DNA of 64,000 nucleotides from JAICYJ01 sp963797565 (GCA_963797565.1 CAWCPM010000002.1:321879-385878); one strand, 5' to 3'. Positions 25,721 through 33,787 are shown, numbered from the stretch's first letter. The notes: generated from the sequence alone by a model not told the origin. Made by a program: numbers and translations.

Positions 25721-27151
25721 ATGCCACGACACAAGACACTCCCCATCGTGAGCGGCAAGCGCACCGTGATCGCCGGCGGCACGCTGGCCACCGACTACGG
25801 CGTGTTCGCGGCGGACGTCGTGATCGAGGACGGCCGCGTCGCCGCGATCGCCGAGCAGGCCGACCGCAGCGGCGCCGACGAGCTGATCGACGCCTCCGGC
25901 CTGGTGGTGCTGCCCGGCGCCATCGACATGCACGCCCACTTCGAGGATCCCGGGCACACCGAGCGCGAGGACTTCACCACCGGCACCATGTCGGCCGCGG
26001 CCGGTGGAATGACCACGGTGATCGAGCACCCCCTCACCTATCCGCCCGTGACCACCGCCCAGCTCTACCGCGAGAAGCGGGAGATGGCGAAGCAGAAGGT
26101 GGTCACCGACTTCGGCCTGTGGGGTGCGCTGACCGCGCCCTCGATCCCCGAGATCAAGGATCAGTGGGCCGAGGGGGCGGCCGGGTTCAAGGCCTTCATG
26201 CCGATCTCCGATCCCTCCTACCCCCACGTCACCGACGCCGAGTTCCTGGACGGCATGCGCGAGGTGCAGGCCGTCGGCGGCCTGGTGCTCGTCCACGCCG
26301 AGAGCGACTCCCTGCTGCAGGCCGGCCTGGCGCGGATGCAGCAGCAGGGCCGCACCGACCCGATGGCGCACCACGAGGCACGACCGCCGTTCGTCGAGGA
26401 GGAGGCCGTCCACCGGGCGCTGTACCTGGCCGCGCACGCCGACGTGCGGATCCAGATCGTGCACGTCTCCAGCCCGGTCAGCGCCCAGCTCGTCCGCGAC
26501 GAGAAGCGGCGCGGGCGGCCGGTGACGATGGAGATCTGCCCCCACCACCTGCTGCTCGACCTCGACGACCTCGTCCGCCTCGGCCCCTACGGCATGTGCG
26601 CGCCGGCGCTGCGTGACCGCGCCCTCGTGGAGCGGCTGTGGTCGTTCGTGCTGGACGGAACCGCCGACTGCCTGATCTCCGACCACTCCGCCTACACCCT
26701 GGAGGAGAAGGAGCCGGGCTGGGACAACATCTTCGACGCGCCACTCGGCTGCCAGGTGATCCAGGAGACGGTGCCGCTGGTGCTGGACGAGGCCTACCAC
26801 CGTCGCGGCATGACGCTGGATGCGTTCGCGCGCTTCTCGTCCACCAACCCGGCCCGCATCGCCGGGCTGTATCCCCGCAAGGGCACGCTCGTGCCCGGCT
26901 CGGACGCCGACCTGGCGCTCTACGACCTCGAGACCGAGTGGACGGTGGACGCCCGCTCGCAGCAGTTCTCGAAGAACCCCTGGTCGCCGTTCGACGGACG
27001 GCGCGTGCGGGCGCGCGTGGTACGCACGGTGGTGCGCGGCGAGACGGTGTACGCCGACGGCGAGATCCTGGCCGAGCCGGGGTCTGGACGCTTCCTGTCC
27101 TGCCAGGAGGATCACTCCCTGGGCGGACAGCGGACGGCGACGGCGGGCTGA
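25721..27151 (+). CDS. Cyclic amidohydrolase (allantoinase / dihydropyrimidinase family)
   Basis: 476 aa from ATG 25721. Metal ligands are seen as GAIDMHAHFEDPG, the carbamylated-lysine region GFKAFMPIS, LVHAES, IVHVSS and the late SDHSAYTLEEKE. The length and the DPG after HxH favour allantoinase or a related hydantoinase over dihydroorotase. Clustered with an M20 carbamoylase and an Asp/Glu/hydantoin racemase. Confidence 0.87.
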   Translation: MPRHKTLPIVSGKRTVIAGGTLATDYGVFAADVVIEDGRVAAIAEQADRSGADELIDASGLVVLPGAIDMHAHFEDPGHTEREDFTTGTMSAAAGGMTTVIEHPLTYPPVTTAQLYREKREMAKQKVVTDFGLWGALTAPSIPEIKDQWAEGAAGFKAFMPISDPSYPHVTDAEFLDGMREVQAVGGLVLVHAESDSLLQAGLARMQQQGRTDPMAHHEARPPFVEEEAVHRALYLAAHADVRIQIVHVSSPVSAQLVRDEKRRGRPVTMEICPHHLLLDLDDLVRLGPYGMCAPALRDRALVERLWSFVLDGTADCLISDHSAYTLEEKEPGWDNIFDAPLGCQVIQETVPLVLDEAYHRRGMTLDAFARFSSTNPARIAGLYPRKGTLVPGSDADLALYDLETEWTVDARSQQFSKNPWSPFDGRRVRARVVRTVVRGETVYADGEILAEPGSGRFLSCQEDHSLGGQRTATAG

Positions 27152-27153
27152 CC

Positions 27154-27870
27154 GTGTTCCGGCTGGCGCTGATCAACCCCAACACCGACGAGCACCACAC
27201 CGAGGCGATGGCCGGTGTTGCGCGCGCGGCGCTGCCGGACGGGTGTGATGTGACGGGGGTCAACCCGAACCGCGGCCCCACGTCGATCGAGAGCGCGGCC
27301 GACTCGGTGGTGGCCGCGGCCGAGGTGGCGGCGCTGGTGCAGTCGCTGCCCGAGTACGACGCCTATCTGATCGCCTGCTTCGGCGATCCCGGCCTCGACG
27401 CCGCCCGCGAGCTGGCCGCCGCACCCGTGGTCGGCATCGGCGAGGCCGCCTACATCGCGGCATCGCTCGTGGCCAAGCGGTTTGGCGTGATCACCACCCT
27501 GCCGCGCAGCATTCCCGCGCTCGAGGAGGGCATCGACGCGCTCGGCCTGCGGACCCGCTGCGCCGGGATCGTGCCGCTGAACATCCCCGTCGCCGAGCAG
27601 GGCAGCGGCCACCCGGACACGACCGCGGCGATCGTCGCGCTGGGCAAGCGCCTGGCCGCCGACCACGGCGCCGACGCCCTGATCCTGGCCTGCGGGGGCA
27701 TGGCCGACGTGGCGCGAGCGGTCGAGCACGAGGTGGGCGTGCCGGTGTGCGACGGCGTGTCGTTCGGAGCCGGCCTCGCCCACTCGCTCTGGCGGAGCGG
27801 CCTTCGCACCAGCAAGGCCGCCGCGTACGCGGCGCCGGAGCCGATCCCATACGTCGGCATGCAGGGCTGA
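27154..27870 (+). CDS. Asp/Glu/hydantoin racemase family protein
   Basis: 238 aa from GTG 27154, 2 nt after the cyclic amidohydrolase stop. The two catalytic cysteine regions of the family are present: LIACFGDPGL and LILACGGMADVA. Starts RLALINPNTDEHHTEAM, the strongly conserved N-P-N-T nucleotide-like loop. In this gene order it most likely racemises hydantoins or allantoin so that the stereospecific hydrolases can act on both forms. Confidence 0.88.
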   Translation: MFRLALINPNTDEHHTEAMAGVARAALPDGCDVTGVNPNRGPTSIESAADSVVAAAEVAALVQSLPEYDAYLIACFGDPGLDAARELAAAPVVGIGEAAYIAASLVAKRFGVITTLPRSIPALEEGIDALGLRTRCAGIVPLNIPVAEQGSGHPDTTAAIVALGKRLAADHGADALILACGGMADVARAVEHEVGVPVCDGVSFGAGLAHSLWRSGLRTSKAAAYAAPEPIPYVGMQG

Positions 27871-27873
27871 CAC

Positions 27874-28905
27874 ATGCGGGCCGCGACCTTCCGCGAGTAC
27901 GGCGGCCCCGAGGTGATGCGCTGGGAGCACTTGGACGATCCGGCCTGCGGGCGCGACGAGGTGATCGTGCGCGCGCACGCCTGCGGCCTCAACCACAGCG
28001 ACCTCGACTCGCGGGCGGGCAGCTCACGCTGGCCGTTCACGATGCCCTGGGTGCTGGGCGCCGAGTTCGCGGGCACCGTGGTCGCGGTGGGGGCCGACGT
28101 CGAGGGCATCGCCGACGGCGACCCGGTCACGGCCTACCAGCAGTTCGCATGCGGCACCTGCGCCGCGTGCGGGCGCTGGCGGCCCGACCTGTGCGAGCGG
28201 TTCGTGGTGTTCGGCACCGATCGCTGGGGCGGCTATGCGGAGCTGGTTGCGGTGCCGGCCCGTGCGGTGATCCCGCTGCGCTCGCCGGACGACTTCGTGA
28301 CGGCAGCCGCCGCCCAGTGCGTGGTCTCGACCGCGTGGTCGATGGTGGTGTCGGTCGCGGCCGTGCGGGCGGGCGAGACGGTGCTGGTGCCCTCAGCGTC
28401 GGGCGGCGTGGCGAGCGCGGCCGTGCAGGCGGCGCGTCTGTCCGGTGCGCGCGTGATCGCCTCGGTGGGAGCGCCCGACAAGGCCGACGCCGTGCGCAAG
28501 CTGGGCGCGGACCTGGTCTTCTGCTACCGCGACACGCCGGTGGCCGAAGCGGTGGCCGATGCCACCGACGGCCGTGGCGTGGATGCGGTGATCGACACGA
28601 CCGGCGGCCCTCGATTCGGGGAGCACCTCGCGGCGATGGCGCCGGACGGGCGGCTGGTCACCTGCGGCGCGCACGCCGGCGAGGTGGTGCCGCTCGACAT
28701 CGTCGAGCTGTTCCGCCACGGCCACCGCATCCTCGGCTTCCGCGTGGCCACGCCGGACGAGATCCGAACGTCGCTTGCGATGGCGCTCGACGGTGCGATC
28801 ACGGTGCCGGTCGACCGCACGTTCCCGACGGCGGAGGCAGCGGCCGCGCACGCCTATATGGACGAGCGAAGGCACGTCGGCAAGATCGTGCTGGTGTCGG
28901 AATGA
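27874..28905 (+). CDS. Zinc-type alcohol dehydrogenase / quinone reductase (MDR) family
   Basis: 343 aa, 3 nt after the racemase. GroES-like domain with catalytic-zinc region CGLNHSDLDS (Ser-Asp in place of the usual Cys set) and a structural-zinc lobe CGTCAACGRWRPDLC. Rossmann domain with VLVPSASGGVASAAVQAARL (two halves). Oxidoreductase with unknown substrate. Its stop overlaps the next ATG (ATGA). Confidence 0.85.
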   Translation: MRAATFREYGGPEVMRWEHLDDPACGRDEVIVRAHACGLNHSDLDSRAGSSRWPFTMPWVLGAEFAGTVVAVGADVEGIADGDPVTAYQQFACGTCAACGRWRPDLCERFVVFGTDRWGGYAELVAVPARAVIPLRSPDDFVTAAAAQCVVSTAWSMVVSVAAVRAGETVLVPSASGGVASAAVQAARLSGARVIASVGAPDKADAVRKLGADLVFCYRDTPVAEAVADATDGRGVDAVIDTTGGPRFGEHLAAMAPDGRLVTCGAHAGEVVPLDIVELFRHGHRILGFRVATPDEIRTSLAMALDGAITVPVDRTFPTAEAAAAHAYMDERRHVGKIVLVSE

Positions 28906-29456
28906 GGACGGTCTGTTACCTGGCGCACTGCCTGCTGAACGCCAATGCCAAGGTGGACGAGGGCGCGCGCTGCGCGGGCGTGTCGGCGCCCGTGCTGGGG
29001 CTGCTCCGCGAGCACGGCGCCACGATCCGGCAGATGCCCTGCCCGGAGCTGGCCTTCGCCGGCACCCGGCGATTCTGGGCGGTGCGCGAGCAATACGACA
29101 CGCCGGCCTTCCGGGCGCATTGCCGGACGCTGGCCGAGCCGGTGGCGGAGCAGATCCGGGCCGACCTCGGCTCCGGCGCGAGGGTGGTGATCATCGGGAT
29201 CGACGGCAGCCCCAGCATGGGCGTCGAGCTGACGGCCAGCGCCGGTGACTGGGGCGGCCGGCCGGACAAGCCGCGCGACGAGGACTACCCGGTCACGCCG
29301 GGACCGGGCCTGTTCACCGAGACGCTGCTGGGACTGCTGGGAGACGGCGTGGCGCGGGCGCGCGTGGTCGGGATCGGACAGGACCTGTTCGACTACGACG
29401 AGCCGGCGGAGCTGGCCAAGCTGGCGGCGGCCGTGGAGGACCCCGGTGCGGGGTGA
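28902..29456 (+). CDS. TudS-like putative desulfidase (CD3072 family)
   Basis: 184 aa. The pattern YLAHCLLNANAKVDEGAR, then QMPCPELAFAG with the Cys of PCPE, resembles DUF523/TudS proteins, which bind a 4Fe-4S cluster and remove sulfur from thiouracil. A third conserved-type cysteine lies in HCRTL. Located at the end of a nitrogen-heterocycle cluster, which fits a role in modified-pyrimidine or thio-compound breakdown. Coupled to the dehydrogenase gene by a 4-bp overlap. Confidence 0.7.
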   Translation: MRTVCYLAHCLLNANAKVDEGARCAGVSAPVLGLLREHGATIRQMPCPELAFAGTRRFWAVREQYDTPAFRAHCRTLAEPVAEQIRADLGSGARVVIIGIDGSPSMGVELTASAGDWGGRPDKPRDEDYPVTPGPGLFTETLLGLLGDGVARARVVGIGQDLFDYDEPAELAKLAAAVEDPGAG

Positions 29457-29760
29457 CCTTCGTTCGCGGCGGGTGGCGGTGGTGGCCGACTCGGTGCTGA
29501 ACCCGCCCGCGGGCGCGACCGATCACCTGACGCCGCTGACAGACGCCGGCTGGGGCCTCGTGGTGCTGCCGCCGGCGGGGCTGCCGGCCGCCACCGAGCG
29601 GGCGATGATCGCCGCCATCGCCGACCAGGTGGTGACGTTCCTGGACGATGACTACGAGGTCGCCCTGGGATGGCCGGGCGATGAGCGCTCGGAACGGCTG
29701 ATCGAGGCGCTGTCCGCTGTCGGGCGGCGCATCGAACGGCGGATCGACCTGCTGGACTAA
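29446..29760 (+). CDS. Hypothetical 104-aa protein at the end of the catabolic operon
   Basis: Starts at GTG 29446 inside the end of the TudS-like gene. Sequence has RRVAVVADSVLNPP, then LTDAGWGLVVLPP and VVTFLDDDYEVALGW, suggesting a small alpha/beta fold. I do not recognise the family. Its overlap with the upstream gene and strong codon bias support expression as the last operon gene. Confidence 0.6.
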   Translation: MRGDLRSRRVAVVADSVLNPPAGATDHLTPLTDAGWGLVVLPPAGLPAATERAMIAAIADQVVTFLDDDYEVALGWPGDERSERLIEALSAVGRRIERRIDLLD

Positions 29761-29764
29761 CGGC

Positions 29765-29947
29765 TCAAGCGGTGGCCTCGTTCGAGCGTGCGATCCGCAG
29801 CTCGAGCGGGGTTGATTGGCGCGTGCGTCCGGCCTCCATGTTGCGTCGCTTCTCGGCCATCCGCAGCAGCTCCTCGTGCTCGTGCGGGATGTACCCCCAG
29901 TCGGTCGAGGAGGCCACCGTCACGCTGTTGCGCTTCTCGTCCTTCAT
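29765..29947 (-). CDS. Small basic/hydrophilic protein, unknown
   Basis: 60 aa, MKDEKRNSVTVASSTDWGYI and a helical middle EEHLLRMAEKR-like stretch. The ATG has a good ribosome site (GGAGG about 9 nt upstream, reading GGAGGATTGGG). Short, no signal or membrane segment. Likely a true small gene because of that site. Confidence 0.5.
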   Translation of the reverse strand: MKDEKRNSVTVASSTDWGYIPHEHEELLRMAEKRRNMEAGRTRQSTPLELRIARSNEATA

Positions 29948-30093
29948 CCCAATCCTCCGTGCTTGTGGCTCGCGTCCGAAACACTACCTAGTTGAGAAAG
30001 CAAGTGTAAGGGCAATTGTCGATTTCCAGGTCTTTTCCTGTTTGACACCCCTTCGCCACCCCACCTCTCCGGTGCCTCCGCGACCATACCGGC

Positions 30094-30828
30094 ATGAGCA
30101 GCTCGCGCGGCACGAGGGTGGTCGGGGGCGGTCTCCTGTGCGAGCTGCACGCGCATTCGCGCTGGAGCGACGGCGATCTCGAGCTGGTGGACGTCGTCGA
30201 CCTCTACGGCCGTGCCGGGTTCGACGTGCTGTGCATCACGGACCACGTCGTGCGAGACGGAGGGATGGTCACATCCGCCGTCCACGCCGAGTACCTGGCC
30301 GAGATCCGCCACCAGGCCGAACGTGCCCGGCGCCGTCATGGTCTGCTGGTGCTGCCGGGACTGGAGCTGACCTGGGACGACGCCGACTCGGAGCAGGCCG
30401 CACACGCCCTGGCGGTCGGCCTGGACAGGTTCGTCGGCCTCGAGAACGGGCTCGATGCGGCGGTCGAGACGGCGCGCGACCACGGTGCGGCGATCATCGC
30501 CGCGCACCCGCACGGTGCCCGGCGCGACAGCATTCCCAGCCGCACCACCCAGCGCTGGTGGCGCGACCCCGCCCTCCGCTCGCTGGCGCACCGGTTCGAG
30601 CTGATCAACCGCACGCAGGTGTTCGACTGGGTGGCCGAGGCCGGCCTGCCGGCGGTCGCGAACGGCGACTTCCACCAGCCCGGGCACCTGGCCACCTGGA
30701 AGACGGTGCTGCCGGTGGAACCTGACGCGGACGCGGTGGTGGCATACCTGCGGTCCCAGGCGCCGGCCATGATCACGCGGCCGGCGGTGCTGCAAGCGCT
30801 GGCGCAGCCCGCCGGCGTCGCAGCCTGA
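30094..30828 (+). CDS. PHP-domain metal-dependent phosphoesterase
   Basis: 244 aa. Metal-ligand blocks of the PHP family: ELHAHSRWSDGDLEL, ITDHVV, LPGLELTW, AAHPHG and NGDFHQPGH. Single-domain protein similar to TrpH-like 3',5'-nucleotide or 5'-3' RNA phosphatases such as RNase AM. Substrate unproven. It is monocistronic. Confidence 0.82.
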   Translation: MSSSRGTRVVGGGLLCELHAHSRWSDGDLELVDVVDLYGRAGFDVLCITDHVVRDGGMVTSAVHAEYLAEIRHQAERARRRHGLLVLPGLELTWDDADSEQAAHALAVGLDRFVGLENGLDAAVETARDHGAAIIAAHPHGARRDSIPSRTTQRWWRDPALRSLAHRFELINRTQVFDWVAEAGLPAVANGDFHQPGHLATWKTVLPVEPDADAVVAYLRSQAPAMITRPAVLQALAQPAGVAA

Positions 30829-30831
30829 CCG

Positions 30832-30925
30832 GCCTCGAGGTGCTTCGCCTGGCTCGATCGCTCGTAGTGCTTCTGCCGGTCCGCAACCAACGCCTCGAGG
30901 TACCTCACCGAGCTCGATGGCTCGT
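30832..30925. repeat. Two-copy imperfect direct repeat with a 60-bp period
   Basis: Two 34-bp copies (30832-30865 and 30892-30925) share 28 positions; both begin GCCTCGAGGT and end GCTCGAT-N-GCTCGT. Located between the PHP gene stop and the typA start. No function recognised. Confidence 0.6.
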
Positions 30926-30970
30926 CGCGCGCTGACCGCCACTCACACGCCTGCCATCTAGTCTCCATCG

Positions 30971-32815
30971 GTGAGCCCGCACACACACAAGCTCCGCGAT
31001 GACATCCGAAACATCGCGATCATCGCCCACGTTGACCATGGCAAGACCACCCTCGTGGACGCGCTGCTGCAGCAGTCAGGCACGTTCGCGGCGCACGCCG
31101 AGGTGGTCGACCGGATCATGGACGCCGGGCTCGAGCGCGAGCGCGGCATCACGATCCTGGCCAAGAACGCGGCCTGCCGCTACCACGGCACCAAGATCAA
31201 CATCATCGACACTCCCGGGCATGCCGACTTCGGCGGCGAGGTCGAGCGCGGCCTGACGATGGTTGACGGGGTGCTGCTGCTGGTCGACGCCAGCGAGGGG
31301 CCGCTGCCGCAGACCCGGTTCGTGCTGCGCAAGGCGCTGGCCGCGCGGCTGCCGGTGATCCTGGTCGTGAACAAGGTCGACCGGCCCGATGCCCGCGCCG
31401 CCGAGGTGGTGAACGAGATCTACCAGCTGTTCTTCGATCTCGACGCCGACGAGTCGCAGATCGATTTCCCGATCGTCTACACGATCGCCCGCGACGGCCT
31501 GGCCTCACTCACGGAAGACGATCAGGGTACCGACATGCATCCGCTGTTCGAGTTGATCCTCGACCGGGTGCCGCCGCCGCGCTACCACGAGGGCTCCCCG
31601 TTCCAGGCCCGCGTTGCCAACCTCGACTCCTCCCCCTACCTGGGCCGGCTCGCGCTCTGCCGCGTGCACGAGGGCGAGCTCAACAAGGGCGAGATGGTGG
31701 CGTGGTGCAAGGCCGACGGCACGATCACGCGCACCAAGATCACCGAGATGTTCGTTGCTGAGGGGCTCGATCGGGTGGCGGCCGATCACGTCGGGCCGGG
31801 CGAGGTGATGGCCGTCGCCGGCCTCCAGGAGATCATGATCGGCGAGACGATCGCCGACGCCGAGGACCCCCATCCGCTGCCGGTGATCAAGGTGGACGAG
31901 CCGTCGCTGGCGATGACGCTTGGCACCAACTCCTCGCCGTTCGCAGGCCGCAGCGGCTCGAAGCTGACGGCGCGCATGATCAAGGACCGGCTCGACCGCG
32001 AGCTGGTCGGGAACGTCAGCCTGCGGGTGTTCGACACCGACCGGCCGGACACGTGGGAGGTGCAGGGTCGCGGCGAGCTGCAGCTGGCGGTGCTGATCGA
32101 GCTGATGCGGCGCGAGGGCTTCGAACTCACGATCGGCAAGCCGCAGGTGGTCACGCGCGAGGTGAACGGCAAGGTCTGCGAGCCGGTGGAGCGGGTCACG
32201 ATCGACGTGCCGGAGGAGTACTCGGGCACGGTGATCCAGGCGCTGGCGGTGCGTAAGGGGCGGATGGAGCAGATGACCAACCACGGGTCGGGATGGGTGC
32301 GGCTGGACTATGTGATCCCGGCCCGCGGCCTGCTCGGGTTCCGTACCGAGTTTCTGACCGAGACGCGCGGCACCGGCATCCTGCACCACGTGTTCGATCG
32401 CTACGAGCCCTGGCACGGCGAGATCAGCGGCCGCCAGAACGGCTCGCTGATCGCTGACCGCGTCGGGCCGGCGTCGAGCTACGCGATGACCAACCTGCAG
32501 GAGCGCGGAGTGCTGTTCGTGTCCCCCAGTGAGGACTGCTACGAGGGCATGCTGGTCGGCGAGAACGCCCGCGCGGACGACCTCGACGTGAACATCGCCA
32601 AGGCCAAGCAGATGACCAACGTCCGTTCCAACGCCGATGTGCTGGTGCGCCTGGCGCCGCCACGCCTGCTCAGCCTCGACCAGGCGCTCGAGTACATCGA
32701 GGAGGACGAGTGCGTCGAGGTCACGCCCGACGTGATCCGCCTGCGCAAGGTCGAGCTGTCGGCGTCGAGGCGTCAGAGCCAGCGGTCGAAGAGCAAGCGC
32801 GACGCGCGTGAGTGA
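30971..32815 (+). CDS. typA: Ribosome-associated GTPase TypA/BipA
   Basis: 614 aa translational GTPase. G1 loop AHVDHGKTTL, switch II DTPGHADFGGEVER, NKVDRPDA and the long EF-G-like C-terminal half including RGLLGFRTEFLTETRG (TypA-specific). GTG start at 30971. Last housekeeping gene before the tRNA island. Ends in a basic tail. Confidence 0.96.
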   Translation: MSPHTHKLRDDIRNIAIIAHVDHGKTTLVDALLQQSGTFAAHAEVVDRIMDAGLERERGITILAKNAACRYHGTKINIIDTPGHADFGGEVERGLTMVDGVLLLVDASEGPLPQTRFVLRKALAARLPVILVVNKVDRPDARAAEVVNEIYQLFFDLDADESQIDFPIVYTIARDGLASLTEDDQGTDMHPLFELILDRVPPPRYHEGSPFQARVANLDSSPYLGRLALCRVHEGELNKGEMVAWCKADGTITRTKITEMFVAEGLDRVAADHVGPGEVMAVAGLQEIMIGETIADAEDPHPLPVIKVDEPSLAMTLGTNSSPFAGRSGSKLTARMIKDRLDRELVGNVSLRVFDTDRPDTWEVQGRGELQLAVLIELMRREGFELTIGKPQVVTREVNGKVCEPVERVTIDVPEEYSGTVIQALAVRKGRMEQMTNHGSGWVRLDYVIPARGLLGFRTEFLTETRGTGILHHVFDRYEPWHGEISGRQNGSLIADRVGPASSYAMTNLQERGVLFVSPSEDCYEGMLVGENARADDLDVNIAKAKQMTNVRSNADVLVRLAPPRLLSLDQALEYIEEDECVEVTPDVIRLRKVELSASRRQSQRSKSKRDARE

Positions 32816-32867
32816 CCATGCGAACCGATAACGCTCAACCGTCGTACAACAATTACCGACGGAATAG

Positions 32868-32896
32868 TTGCGTTTGCCCGAAACGTTCTGTATGTT
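32868..32896 (+). promoter_or_regulatory. Candidate promoter of the tRNA-array leader
   Basis: TTGCGT (32868-32873) and TATGTT (32891-32896) are separated by exactly 17 bp, close to a sigma-70 consensus. Initiation about 6-8 nt later would fall near 32903, just before a short ORF. No other clear promoter was seen between typA and the first tRNA. Confidence 0.4.
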
Positions 32897-32906
32897 GGGA
32901 GTCGCA

Positions 32907-33014
32907 ATGACGAAATTGTCTGACATCGAAATGTTCGCCGCCCGATCGACCTCCGTCGATCCGGTGACACATGGCCGGCTGGATAGCCAGCCCGGCACGG
33001 AGGCCCTCGCCTAG
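32907..33014 (+). CDS. Short leader ORF 1 (35 codons)
   Basis: Begins MTKLSDIEMFAARSTSVDPV. A GGGAG sequence 6 nt before the ATG is a workable ribosome site, though the candidate promoter would make the transcript nearly leaderless. Followed 38 nt after its stop by a strong hairpin. Resembles no family I know; may be a leader peptide, a small protein, or chance. Confidence 0.35.
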   Translation: MTKLSDIEMFAARSTSVDPVTHGRLDSQPGTEALA

Positions 33015-33052
33015 GACCTGGATTCGAGCAACAGCTCACCACAGGACCACGC

Positions 33053-33078
33053 GAGGGCGACTCACACGAGTCGCCCTC
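33053..33078 (+). terminator. Perfect 11-bp hairpin after leader ORF 1 (GAGGGCGA hairpin 1)
   Basis: GAGGGCGACTC (33053-33063), loop ACAC, GAGTCGCCCTC (33068-33078), then AGTCGTTAAC. It could be an intrinsic terminator with a weak U tract or an attenuator. The same arms recur at 33325-33350. Confidence 0.6.
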
Positions 33079-33130
33079 AGTCGTTAACAACACATCACGC
33101 GCGATCCGAACGAAGGACACGAACACCACC

Positions 33131-33292
33131 ATGACCGCGACAACCTTGAACACCGCCATGCTGACCGGCGCCTGGGCGAAACACCTCGCCCCTGCGACGC
33201 CGCCGCATGCCTGTGATCGGGGTGTCGAAGCCTCTGATACCAGCGTGCAGCCCCGCGCGGACACCCTCATCTCAAGGAGCGTGCAGACCTAG
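33131..33292 (+). CDS. Short leader ORF 2 (53 codons)
   Basis: MTATTLNTAMLTGAWAKHLA at the start. An AAGGA lies about 13 nt upstream, a weak spacing. As with leader ORF 1, it is followed (32 nt later) by a GAGGGCGA-type hairpin. The paired ORF-hairpin layout is the main reason to list it. Confidence 0.35.
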   Translation: MTATTLNTAMLTGAWAKHLAPATPPHACDRGVEASDTSVQPRADTLISRSVQT

Positions 33293-33324
33293 AAACGGGT
33301 CAACGACACGCAATCCGGCGAGAT

Positions 33325-33350
33325 GAGGGCGATCCCAAGGGGTCGCCCTC
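33325..33350 (+). terminator. 12-bp hairpin after leader ORF 2 (GAGGGCGA hairpin 2)
   Basis: GAGGGCGATCCC pairs with GGGGTCGCCCTC (one G-U) around an AA loop, followed by AATCGTTTAAG. Outer eight base pairs and the trailing TCGTT-N-AA match the hairpin at 33053-33078, so the two are copies of one element. Confidence 0.6.
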
Positions 33351-33360
33351 AATCGTTTAA

Positions 33361-33412
33361 GCCCTCCCAGGTCGGGAGCATCAGCAGAGAGGCTCGAATC
33401 CTCTCAAGGGCA
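33361..33412 (+). ncRNA. tRNA-like mini-structure at the head of the array
   Basis: GCCCT (33361-33365) can pair with AGGGC (33407-33411) as a short acceptor stem; inside are a CTCCC/GGGAG hairpin (33364-33378) and a T-arm lookalike AGAGG-CTCGAAT-CCTCT (33388-33404) with a seven-base loop close to TTCGANT. There is no anticodon arm. Probably a degenerate tRNA or a tRNA-like domain of the next structured RNA. Confidence 0.4.
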
Positions 33413-33550
33413 ATCCGGGAAAACCCTGGCGCTGCTGGGGAGGACTCGCACAGTGCCGCAAGGCGTGCGGGGGCCGGCCCTCCACGAGGAGGAGTCCGGT
33501 TGGGAACTCGGGGACCTGACGAGAGAAAACGCCAGGGGACCGATACCGAC
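33413..33550 (+). ncRNA. Unassigned structured RNA between the leader and tRNA-Cys
   Basis: Long-range helix CCCTGGCG (33424-33431) with CGCCAGGG (33530-33537); inside it GGACTC (33442-33447) pairs with GAGTCC (33492-33497), and this encloses a GCAA-tetraloop hairpin (GCAC/GTGC plus GCC/GGC, 33448-33468). I tried RNase P, group I intron and hammerhead models and none fits. The following 33551-33597 is unassigned spacer. Confidence 0.45.
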
Positions 33551-33597
33551 GGCTGAGAGGGAACTGGAGCTGATGTGCACGTGGTGAAGTTATTCGC

Positions 33598-33670
33598 GGC
33601 GCCGTGACCGAGTGGCTCAGGTAGCAGGTTGCAACCCTGCTCTAGGACGGTTCGATTCCGTCCGGCGCCT
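33598..33670 (+). tRNA. tRNA-Cys(GCA)
   Basis: Acceptor GGCGCCG/CGGCGCC, anticodon arm GCAGG-TTGCAAC-CCTGC, T-arm GACGG-TTCGATT-CCGTC. No CCA encoded. First complete tRNA of the array. Confidence 0.92.
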
Positions 33671-33710
33671 CTCCGGATCCGCGGGATAGTTGATAGGTAA
33701 CACCGATACC

Positions 33711-33787
33711 GTGGGGTGGTAGCTGAGACGGTCCAAGCGCCCGGTTGAAGCCCGGGAGACGAGGATTCGAGCGCCTCTCACCCCACC
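33711..33787 (+). tRNA. tRNA-Phe(GAA), weak T-arm
   Basis: Acceptor GTGGGGT/ACCCCAC and anticodon loop TTGAAGC on a CCCGG/CCGGG stem are good. The T-arm is irregular: GAGG and CCTC flank a nine-base ATTCGAGCG loop. Functional status uncertain. Confidence 0.75.

Noticed and set aside
25651..26616. Long alternative-frame reading frames over the amidohydrolase and many other genes
   Set aside because: They are Arg/Ala/Pro-rich shadow frames produced by the very high GC content, without domain signatures.
33505..33530. Hammerhead ribozyme core (CTGACGA...GAAAAC)
   Set aside because: There is no stem II, and the base that should pair as U16.1 before the cleavage site is C; stem I has no partner.
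33413..33550. Group I intron in a tRNA
   Set aside because: The stretch AATCCGGGAAAACCC looks like the P4-J4/5 core and GGACTC/GAGTCC like P7, but there is no P4 3' strand or P6 between them and no split tRNA exons fit around it.
33413..33550. A second RNase P RNA fragment (GAGGAGGAGTCCGG resembles CR I)
   Set aside because: No P4 partner (GACAGAA...) and no CR V follows; the GAGTCC is better explained by pairing with GGACTC upstream.
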